Below, piece after piece: positions 38,080 to 48,600 of a stretch of 64,000 nt of DNA. The stretch spans positions 62,001 to 126,000 of the forward strand of contig NW_004443578.1 in assembly GCF_000330505.1 (NCBI RefSeq). Direction: 5' to 3'. Source of the DNA: Entamoeba invadens IP1. Lineage: Eukaryota > Evosea > Mastigamoebida > Endamoebidae. Under the pieces are notes generated by a model, which ran no database searches, had not been told where the DNA came from, and saw nothing but the letters and a program-made list of their open reading frames with translations. Positions within the stretch are counted from its first letter, which is position 1. Each line of letters starts with the position of its first letter. Both the position numbers and the translations under genes were made by a program.

Positions 38080-39868
38080 TTATTTCTTCTTTGGTGTAAC
38101 GTAGATTGCACCCTCGTCCTTATACTCGATGAATTTGAACACCAAATCTCTCATTTCCTTTTCCCCAAACACGGTAATTCCTCTTGGCACAACTTCAATT
38201 TTTTCAATCAGTTCCCCATCTATTCCGAATCTTTCAATCTTGTTGTCAAAATGTCTTCTTGGCCAGCAGTGGGCGCAAATAATTGAGGCGTTGTCGTTGC
38301 TCCACATCCACTCTGTTGTGCACTGTGACGAAAATTTCGCAACTCTCAAAAAACTTTTTGTTTCAAAAATCTCCACGTCACCAGGAAGATTCCCAAATCC
38401 TCCAATTGCAAGAAATTGTGAGTTGAACGAAAAAATTGAGGAATTCGCAAAGACGTTTTGACGATGAAAAAGTTCGTCAAAACTCAATGTCGACAAGACC
38501 GACACCTCAGCTGGCTGAAGGCCACTGATGATACTCAATGTGTCTCCGGATGGGGAGAATTGTGCGTCTTGATACTGCGCCATTACTAACGCTCGTGTGT
38601 ATATGTTATTCGTCGGGCTTTTGAAAACTTTGGGATTAGGGACAAATTGTGGCGGTTTTCCCGAAATGTTAGGAACAAATAGTGAATAGAGGGAAGATTG
38701 ACCATAATACGAATGCCCCGTTTCATCAAACTCTGTCGATGTTATAGCAAGCACTAAATGCCCCATCGGACACCATTTGAATATCACTGAAGTCCCGTTC
38801 AATGAGGAGATCGTGTTAATTAATTGCGCCTTTTTGCCAATTTGTTTTGAGTACAACTCGATGGAAGCGGGAAATCGCTGATTTATTAATATTTATTAAT
38901 AATTTAACTATAATTTGTTAATTAAAGTGCAAAGCATAATTGCCATTTTTAAACGAAATGTTTACTATATCTTTTAATACAGGATTTCTAAAATTTGGAA
39001 AAAATTGTATTAAAAACTATTGTAAATTCATACTTTTTCATTAATTTAATAAAAAATGTAACTTATACTATACCATTTATAATTAAGTAACAATTTAATA
39101 ATAGTTTAAACAAGGCATAAGTTAATATTATAATTATAATAAATAAATTATTTCAATTATTAATACAAATCATAATAATAATACAAGCACAATAACTTCA
39201 CAAAATAATGATAATAAAATGTATAGTAAATAAATTATTATTAAATAGTAAAATGTACAAACTTGTTTTTCAGGGAAAAATGCGGCGAAGAGCAAATCGT
39301 CCGATATAGGTGAGAATTCGATGAATTTGACCCCGATCAAGTCATCGTGATCGATTTGTGATGTGTTGACTTGAGTTTTAGTAAATTCCGTTTTAAGGAA
39401 AGGGTTATAATTAAAATATGACACGCCAGATTGATCTGGGAGTGCGATAATATTGTTTTTAAAGGAGCAAATTGGCCAAGCCGACGGGATGCTCTGTAAT
39501 TTGCGTGAAAAGATGAGATTATAACAATCTTTTTTGAGATCTAAGAGATAATACATTGTCGGTTCCCGAACAAAACCCTCTTTATTTGAAGCTGGTGGAA
39601 CTTGAAGAATGTGGAGATATTTTTTTGACAATGTGAGACGGTCAATATATTCAATCTTAAGATCGTACTTTTTAGTTAAGTTGTAATCATAAATTTCGAG
39701 AGTCGAGGCGTTTTGAAGAATTATGAGTTCTTGACTTTCTTCAACTAAACAATTTTGAGATGTGGGAAAAATGTGGGAATTAGTCGGCGTGTGAACTTCT
39801 ACTCCAGCGTCTTTGTGAATGACATAAAAAGGGTGACGAAGTTTCAGGGTCGGTTGTGAGATTGACAT
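38080..39868 (-). CDS. EIF2A: eIF2A-like translation initiation factor (one intron, 38878-39262)
   Basis: Exon 1 (39868-39263) and exon 2 (38877-38080) join in phase 0 (GTTTGT donor, ATCAG acceptor) to a 467-residue beta-propeller protein; the junction reads PEKQ/RFPASIELY. The C-terminal half has the diagnostic eIF2A features: FKWCPMGHLVLAITSTEFDETGHSYYGQSSLY, then AQFSPSGDTLSIISGLQPAE, AIGGFGNLPGDVEIFE, and a CAHCWPRRHFDNKIERFGIDGELI equivalent of the PRLRVDNGYKIW blade. eIF2A is a monomeric WD-repeat factor that can deliver initiator tRNA independently of eIF2. Here the protein is ~100 residues shorter than animal versions and lacks most of their extended C-terminal helical tail. Confidence 0.9.
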
Positions 39869-40388
39869 TCGTTTTGGAAAAAAGTTCTTGAATTATTTTT
39901 TTTGTTATTAATAAATTAGTTAATCATAGAATTAATATATTATAATTACTTGACAATTACAAATTAATTTGAAAAAAATATTTTAAAAATAATGTGTGAA
40001 CTATTTATTTTTTTTATTTTATTATTAAAAATTTGTTATTTATAATTTATTATACTATATCTTTATTATATTAAATTAAATAAATTATTTGTTAATAAAT
40101 TTTATAATAATATTTTTATATTTTACTAACAAATTAGTTCTTTTAGTTCTTACTATTAAATTTGTAATACATATTATATTTTTATAATATTTTTTTAAAT
40201 ATAAAAATATATAATATTTTATCCAAATTTCTAATTTACAATTCAAACATAGTATTTTAATTAATTATTTATTATTAACAATGTACTATTCATATAAAAC
40301 AATTTATTATACATTATAATTAATAAAAAATAAACTATATTTAAATTAAAATAAACCATTTTAAAAACCAAAATAGTTAAAGATACAA
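39869..40388. other. AT-rich intergenic region
   Basis: Nothing recognised. Confidence 0.6.
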
Positions 40389-40583
40389 TTAGTCGAGAAG
40401 GGACTCAATGAGATAAGGCGTGGTGTCGAAAGGAGTTAACTCTTCATTTCCATGTGGTGAATCCGACTCTGAAGAGGGATGAAGTGATAAACATTCATTG
40501 TCATTCAACTCAGTAATACCAAGGTATTCATTCTTGTCTGCGAAGTTACGAAGAAAGGAATTCGAGTAGACTAACTTGACCAT
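40389..40583 (-). CDS. Possible 64-residue protein
   Basis: A short frame with less AT-rich composition than its surroundings (MVKLVYSNSFLRNFADKNEYLG…PFDTTPYLIESLLD). A GATTTAAAA box and a GAAC box lie upstream in the usual promoter order. No domain, signal peptide or membrane segment. A short out-of-frame ATG precedes the start. Treated as a plausible small gene. Confidence 0.45.
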   Translation of the reverse strand: MVKLVYSNSFLRNFADKNEYLGITELNDNECLSLHPSSESDSPHGNEELTPFDTTPYLIESLLD

Positions 40584-42547
40584 TTAATTCAATATGTATT
40601 GAGTTCGTTCCGCCATTTTAAATCCTACGGAAGTCAAAATCTCGTTTTGAGAAGTAAAGTTTACTATCGAATATGGTAAATTTAATTGTTCTTATTAGTT
40701 TTTTTTTATTGAGCTTTCGAATCACTTTGACAAATTGTCTTTTCAAAATTAAAATTTTCGTTTTTGTTTTTATTGCTTAAAACATCGTTTAATTATGGTT
40801 AAGTTTTAGTTTTAGTTTATAAAAAACGAAAAATTATTAAAAATTTTAACGAAAAAAGAAAAAATACTATTTTATTTTAATATTTTGTTAATGTGGAAAG
40901 TTATCATACCCCTCTCTTTTTTAATTTTGTTAAAACAAATTCGATTACTAATTTCCATATTTTTTTTGTCTTATTACATTAACAATAATAAATTATAATA
41001 ATAATAATAATAATAATAAGGTTAACCACTATTTTTTGTGAATGTCACTTTTGAGACAATAATTTTATAAACAATAAATAATAAAAAAACAATTTTTTAA
41101 AAAAAATTCTCCTTAGAATCAACACCAATTAATAATAACATTTTTCGGAAGTCAAAAGTTACATTGAGATTTTTTTCAATAAAAATAAAATATTCTGATG
41201 GTTTCAGTAATAAATTATTTATATAAATCGTTAGTAGTACAAATTAAATAATTTTAAATAAACTAGAAAGATAAGATTTTATAGAGAAAAAAACTCATTG
41301 AAACACAAGCCATTTATTAAACATTATTTTTATGATACTCTTTTTTATCATTTACAATAATATTAATAATAACAAGTGTTTTAATTACTGATTAAACATT
41401 AATTGCCAAGTAATTTAAAAATTGATTAAATGTACAATCTCTTTCATAACAATCAGAACATTTTCACAACAACCGAATTTTTATTTAATAAAAATTGTTT
41501 TTTTGTAACCTTAATCAGACCAGTTCTGTTACACATATTTTTGTTGCATTGTAAATTATATAATTTATATATATATACAGGTTTGTCTTAAAAAAATATA
41601 TGTCCCAAAATTATCATTTATTGTTTTGAAATAATATATAGTGTTTTGAATAAATTTTTGTATTATTTTAAAACAGATAAAATAAGATAAGCAACAAATG
41701 AAATTTTAAATTGAATCGAGTTTGTTTTTTCATATAAATATTTTTTATATTTAAAAGTAATTATTTTATATTATGTCATTCAAATTCTTAATAACATTTC
41801 TATAATAATATGTTCTGGGTGAAAACATGCATTGTTTCACATTTACTGTTCTTTATTATAAGCATAAGTCTTTAGTTGATGCAAGTACATAAAATTGTTC
41901 TCCGTTTTGTTGACAATAAATACATTTATTAAAGCCCTAAATGCAAATGTGTTTCTTTTATAACTATATTAATTACAAATGAATGGTCATAAAAAAACAG
42001 GGGCATCAAAATTTATTATTTCATGTTTTCGGATCAAAGAAAAGTTGGTTTTTAGTGATATATTAGTTTAAATATTATAAATCAATGGTTTTATTTACAA
42101 AAAAATATAACAATTAATATAATACAAATTACAATATCAAATGGAAAAAAAAAGATCATAAAAACTATTAATTTTGTGTAGTAAAATGTATTATACATAT
42201 ATATTAGATATTTGATAAATAATATTAGTAAATTATACCATTATTTATTTTAATAATACAATTAACAAATAATTTTAAACCCAAAAATTTCATAAAAAAA
42301 CATTTAAAATAATCAAAAAACAATTAACATATATTATTATAAAAACTCAAACTTATTTAACGTATTAATTAAAAACAATTAATTGAATTAACTGAACTGA
42401 AAATTAACGTTATGTTGTTTTTTTTCATTAAATACTATTTTGTTGATTTAACAATATATTAATTAAATTCAAAACGTTAAATAAAACTCCATTGTTTTAA
42501 ACTTAACAAACTACAATTAACAATTGACAAACTAAAAAATCAAAAAT
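40584..42547. other. Two-kilobase AT-rich gene desert with an (AAT)n run
   Basis: No supported gene on either strand. An (ATA/AAT)n microsatellite is at about 40996-41019. The last ~60 bases should hold the promoter of the GTPase-like gene. Confidence 0.65.
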
Positions 42548-45040
42548 ATGTCTTTAGTGGTGTTTGGGACATCGATTGTCTCAGAAAAAGATTACGAATA
42601 TGCAATTCGTGTTCTTTTTATAGGTGATGAAGTGACTTCAAAGCAACGTCTAGCACTTCTTTGGAAGACTTTTGTTTGTTTTTTCTTTTTAAAATGTCAT
42701 AATTTGAAACCACACAACTTCCTCACAAACAGAAAAGAGACAAAGACGCTCCACTCCCACAGACATACCCTCCTGAAGTTTGCGTTTTACTTCTTCTTCA
42801 CATAGTTGCCAGATATCTCATATATATTGTATGTAAATTAATATAGTTTATTATTAGTATATTTTAATACGTCTCTTTTGTAGTTATAATAAATAGTATT
42901 TAATACTAATACTTTGATAGTTTAGTTTTATTATATGTAAATATTGAAAATAGAGCCAGTGGTATAACAATAGTAAATTAAAAAATAAATGAACCATATT
43001 TGTATTTGCACATGTTAATTATTACTTATAGTAACAAAAACCACAAAAATCAACACACAAACTGACAGACAGCTCGTGCAACAAGTCACAATCAAAGAGA
43101 AGTTGGGTAAGCTTGTCTTTGCGTCGTATGACAACGGAGTTAGTCGTGAGGGGGGGTACTTTCCTTTTAAACAATTAAACGTCTTATGTGTGATGTATGA
43201 TGCGGCAAACAAAAACACAACATCAAATGTACAGAACTGGATAGAGGAGGGCCGAAGATACTCTGGTAACCCCACACTCAAAGTCATAGTTGTGGGCGTT
43301 TATAACAACAACTCCCCACCGCAGAAGCCACCAAGGCAGATAGACGTGTGTTCTTTGGTTATCAATTTGTGTTATTCAAATTGTTATATATAACAATTTT
43401 ATTAAAATGTTATTCACAACTAGGACATTTTAAAGAAAGACCAAAAGGTTAACTTCTTTTACTATAACAAAAGAACAGCAAACGATTTTCCTGCACTTTT
43501 GGAGGCGATTTATATTGACATTCGACAATGCGAATTATCTGATGATGTACTGTTTGTTTTTTTGTTATTTATCTTATTATCCAATTATAATTATTTTACT
43601 ATTTATAAGTAGTTGATTATGAGAAAGTAAATATTATAATTGTTTTACTAAATAAATATAGTAAATCACTGATTTGCAGAAACGAAAAGAAAGAGAAAAA
43701 ACGAGTGATGGAGGAACGCCAACACATGTCGCAATGCATCAGCACGCCGAAGACAACCGTTAGTTGCCAAAATTCCCGAATTGATTGCAAAAAATTACTT
43801 GTCACATTGGTTGATGGCAAAACGAATGTCACACTTAAAATTATTGTTTTGGGCGACAAGTCCATTTCGCATTATTGTCGTCAACTCATGGTCGGACTGA
43901 CTGTTTGTTTTTTGAATAAAATAATAATAAAAATGTTATACATAACTAGTATCTCACTTTAAAATTGACAACTTGAGGAATACCATATTACTAGTAACGG
44001 AGTTATAAAATATTAGTAAAAACATGGTTAGACGAAACAATGGAAAGAGATTGAAGTGACGGAATAGCAAGGTTGGGACAAGGAATGGGAAGATTATTTA
44101 TACGATGACTGTCCACCGAAAGTTATAAATCTGAGTGAAGTAAATAATATACAAGTCAAATTATATTCCTACGACCATGGTGTAGGTCGTGGCGCAAGTT
44201 ATTCCCCTTACTATAATGTTTTAGGCGCTGTTCTATGCTTTGATTACACTGATAAAATAACATTTTCTAATTTGATGAATTGGTATAATGAAACGTTGAG
44301 GTATTGCAATCTCAAATCGACGAGATATTTCATTGTCGGAATGGGGAAGTACAATACCGAAAAAACATGTCAAGTCGATGACACTGATGTTGGTAGTTTT
44401 GCACGTTTTTTTCAAAATAAAGAACCCCCTGTGGTGGCTTTTAACCCAGAAAGAGTCGATGAAATTAACACAAAGTTTAATGAATTTGTGTATGACATTT
44501 ATTTCAATGAATTTACACCAGACTTCTTGTTTGTTTCTTATTATTTTTACTATTTATTTATATTATTAGTTATAATAAATTTATTATTATTATTATACAA
44601 ATAATAAAAAAAAGAATGAAATAACAATTTTTGAAAGGAATGTTATTTCGTTTCATTGTGTTGATTTATCTAAAACTACTTCTTTAAATTATTTGTAATA
44701 AAAAGAAGAAATTGTCAATAATATACATTACAACACAAAAGAATTGATAAAAATCTTATTTAAATTCAACACAACACATTTATTATATTAAAGTTATAAA
44801 TATTAAATTCTGATGTGAGCCAGAAAAATAGTTAATGAAACTATAATCATAATAACAAAAAGAGAACATTGTGTGATTGAGAAACGCGAAACGAAGCGAG
44901 AGAAGGTAACAAGACAGACTGAAACATCTGAAAACCCTCAACAGACAAAATTGGTTCAAAACAACACAGGAGAGGTGATGGAGGTGAACGAGTTGGAAGA
45001 ACTCACAAAAAACAAGAAGAAATGGTGTTTAATTGTATGA
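42548..45040 (+). CDS. Tandem degenerate Ras/Rab-like GTPase domains with C-terminal CaaX box (multi-exon)
   Basis: Exons read from the sequence: 42548-42673; an uncertain second exon ending 43345; 43424-43551; 43680-43902; 44068-44528; and 44824 (or 44863)-45040. Phases match across all later junctions. Two small-GTPase-like modules follow each other. Module 1: IRVLFIGDEVTSKQRLALLW, KLVFASYDNGVSR, VLCVMYDAANKNTTSNVQNW, KVIVVGVYNN. Module 2: KIIVLGDKSISHYCRQLM, QVKLYSYDHGVGRG, AVLCFDYTDKITFSNLMNW, RYFIVGMGKYN. Strands, spacing and helices are Rab/Ras-like, but the P-loop GxxxxGK[ST] has become GDEVTSKQ and GDKSISHY, and NKxD is lost in both, so nucleotide binding is probably lost. The last codons read KKKWCLIV-stop: a polybasic stretch and a prenylation CaaX box. 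It is probably a membrane-anchored pseudo-GTPase scaffold. The acceptor of exon 2 is unresolved. Confidence 0.75.
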
Positions 45041-45674
45041 TTGTTTTGTTTATTTTTTTAATATTTTAAATTAAAAAAATGGTTTCGATTCTATAATACA
45101 AAAATTGTTATAATTATTAATTTATTATTAATTTACATATTTATAACTTAGTAAAATATCTATTTAAATAATAAAATATAAAAAAATTGTTTTAATAACA
45201 AAAATATTACAATATTTACTAATATTTACTAACAAAACTTTATATCATTATTTAGTTTTGCGTCAAACGAATAATTCATATTTTCCAAGGCGGTTTTTTT
45301 TATTTTTTTTTGTTTAAAATGATATTCTATTTATTTACTAAAAAATATTATATTATTACTATATTTAATAAAAAAAATAGAAAAGTGAAAAAATGAACTA
45401 TTCAATACTATTTTTTAATTAATTATCAATATTTTTTTTATGAATTATTACCCCAATTTTACTAACATTTACTAGAATAATAAAACAAATAGTAAATATT
45501 AATTATTAAAATAGTAAATTTCTATCTAGCTTGAAATATATTTTACGCTTTTTAGAAAAAAACACAAAAAATTCACAACAATGAATTTTATTAAAATAAT
45601 TAACTCTTTTCAATGTTTTATAGTTACTAAATACTATTTTTATAATTTTACAGAACAACTCTAAATCACATAAT
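45041..45674. other. AT-rich intergenic region
   Basis: Nothing recognised; promoter region of the transmembrane kinase. Confidence 0.6.
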
Positions 45675-48600
45675 ATGAAAAGTGTGTCGATCTTAATTTC
45701 TCTCATATTTTTAACATATTTTGTTAATTCCAATCAATGGTGTGAACTTGGATCGACTATTCTATACACAAATAACACCTCTTGTACTCAAAATGGGTGG
45801 AGCGTTAAAATAAATTTGAATAAATATGATTTTTTACTTACAAATACTATGGCTATAACAGGGGCTATAACATTTGAAGACACATCAAATGACCAAAAAT
45901 CAATTAACTTTTATTTCCAAAACCCTCTTATAACTGTTTTATATGTGAAAGTGAGTTCCAGTTCCACCCTTTTATACTTTGACGAAGAAACCCGCCCAAA
46001 GGATCTGCAAATCGTTTTTGCGTGTGACCAAAACGAATTTAAATGTCGCGAAAATGTCGATTTGGGGAAACAACCGAATTTTTACGTTGCACAAAACGCA
46101 CTTTTGATTTTTTCAGTGATCGACCAAAAGCCGTGGATTTCTAGTAATAGAAGTTATACACAAAAAATAGCTTATTTATACATCGACGGCATTTCCCAAC
46201 AAACTGTCAATTTTGAATTCATCACAAATCCATTTCTGGGAGAACAAAACGCGCCAACGCGGTATTTGTTCACCGGAAAGTCGGGAGATAACCAAATTAG
46301 TTTTGATGGGAAAACTCCTTTAAATTTAGTTCCACGGAGCGTTTGTGAAAAAAATGGAATTCACAGGTTTTTGGTGTTTGACGAACATTTTAATAATGAC
46401 ACAAAAAATAAAAATTGCTTTTGTGAACCAAATAACACTGATTTTAGTTATGAAAATAATTTTAACTTTCCAGACTGTTACTATAACAGCTCGATGTTTA
46501 TTTTGAACTTAATGAATTTGATAGAAAATAAGGAAGACCAAATTGTTATCACTTTTGAAAGAACAAAATGGGCGTCTGTGCTCTTTTCAAGTTCTAAAAA
46601 ATATCAACTTTTGTCACAGAACTCGGAAATACTCACATTCGACGAAATTAATTTAAAAGATAATGCAAATGTAACTTTTCATATGAGTGTAATTGTCAAG
46701 AAATTTGTCGTGTACAAAATCACTGATTTTCACTTTCTCAATAATTTGGAAATATCGGAAATAAATGTTATTGATAAAAATAGTGTGATAAACGATATTT
46801 TGTTTGCAGTAGATGGAAGTTATGTTGACAAAAGTGATGTAACTACAAAATGTGGTAAAAGATGTATTCTTAAAGAAAGTGTGAATAGTTTATGTAATTG
46901 TTCTTATACTATAAATGGATGGTATCCAGTTGGTTATTATAATAGAAATAAAGGCGACTGTTTTGTTGTATCAAATCAACAAGAATTGACTCTATTTATA
47001 TCATCTCCAAATTACGTTGTTTCAAATAATGAAAATTGGAAATCTGTGATATTTAACACGAGTTTTGTGAGTATCACCGGAAATTATAATTTCACTGTTA
47101 ATGTTATGAATGTTACAAATTGTATCAACTCCGTTTCACAAATTTATTGTAACACACTAATTTTGGGACAAAATTCTGAAATTTCTATTCAATCTTCGGG
47201 TGTTCTTTTTATTCAAAATGTTGTTTTTGAAACTGTAAAAGATAACATGAACAAAAATGGTATAATCAAAGTCTATAATGGTGGTATTTTGTTATTTACT
47301 GACATTCGTTTTGTTTTTCCAGACACTTTTATTAACGACGCATCATGTTTTGAATTTGTGTCTTTTCAACAAACACAAAACATTACTATTACACTAGCAA
47401 AATACATCAATCTTATTGGAAACAAATTGATTCGAATTTGTCCCCAAAACGTTACTCAATTTAATGATGAAGTCATTTGTGAAGTCATTGGAGATTATTT
47501 TGAATCATATGATAATTACACAAATAATGTTCTTCATTGTCCGGTATCGTCACTGTATTCCAAAATTGTTGTGAGTAACACTTTTTTAAATCAAACAATA
47601 AATTTTGATGGACAATTTGTGCAAAATCAAAATGTGATAAAATTTACTAAAAGTAATTCTATTTCTACTAGCTTTTTTAATGATAATATAAAGTCGGTTT
47701 TATTTGTGTTAAACTCTTCGGGAATCGGAGGGGCGTTTTCAACTCTGAAAGGCGCAGACAAATTGTATGTGGGAGACTTGTTTGGGTTTTCTTACACAAC
47801 GAAAACAAAACTTAATACAAATTTGATGATGATTACAAACACAAAATTTATCAAGAAAGAAAGTCAATTCATTGAAGTCATTTCTTCTCCTTTGTTTCAG
47901 ACAAATGCACTATATGTCACATCACAAAATGTTGTGAAAAATTTACAATGCAAAACAAGTTACTTAAAAAATGGAATTTGCACTACGTTTAGTGACAATT
48001 GCAATCAAATCTACAAAAACGCAAATGGTAAAAATATCACATGTGAAAGTTGTCCAGATAGATATGAAGCTTACAAAAATAGTTGTGATGAATGTCCGTC
48101 ACATTGCATTCATTGTAAAAATAGCAAATGTGTCCAATGTGATTTATCTTTTTATAATCTCAATCATACGTGTTATCCAATTATAGATCCGTCTGTTATA
48201 GAATATAAATACGACAGAGTTTTGTTATGCAAAAATGGGACTTACCCATCAGGACACACGTGTAAAAATTGCAGTGCAAATTGCGTTTTGTGTTATTCTG
48301 AAAATCAGTGTGTAATTTGTGATACAAAATATGTGTATAAAAATGGTGGATGTCAATTGGCCGACGAATCGGGAACTGAATTAGCCACAGATAAAGAGTC
48401 CTTATTTTGTTCTCAAAATTATTATTTAGATAATGGCAAGTGCTTTTTATGTTCAACTCAATTTGGTGCGTTATGTCAAAATTGTGATTTTCAAAAATGT
48501 TATTCATGTGAAAATGGAGTTATAAATAGCACCGGAAAGTGTACCGATATAACAACAAGTGGCTGTCTTATAACAAATTCATCGTATTGTTCTGGGTGTA

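Noticed and set aside
42733..42832. GC-richer stretch in the first intron of the GTPase-like gene as an extra exon
   Set aside because: It is open in phase 0 and ends at GTATGT, but it would insert ~32 hydrophobic residues into the GTPase-like fold. Left open pending transcripts.
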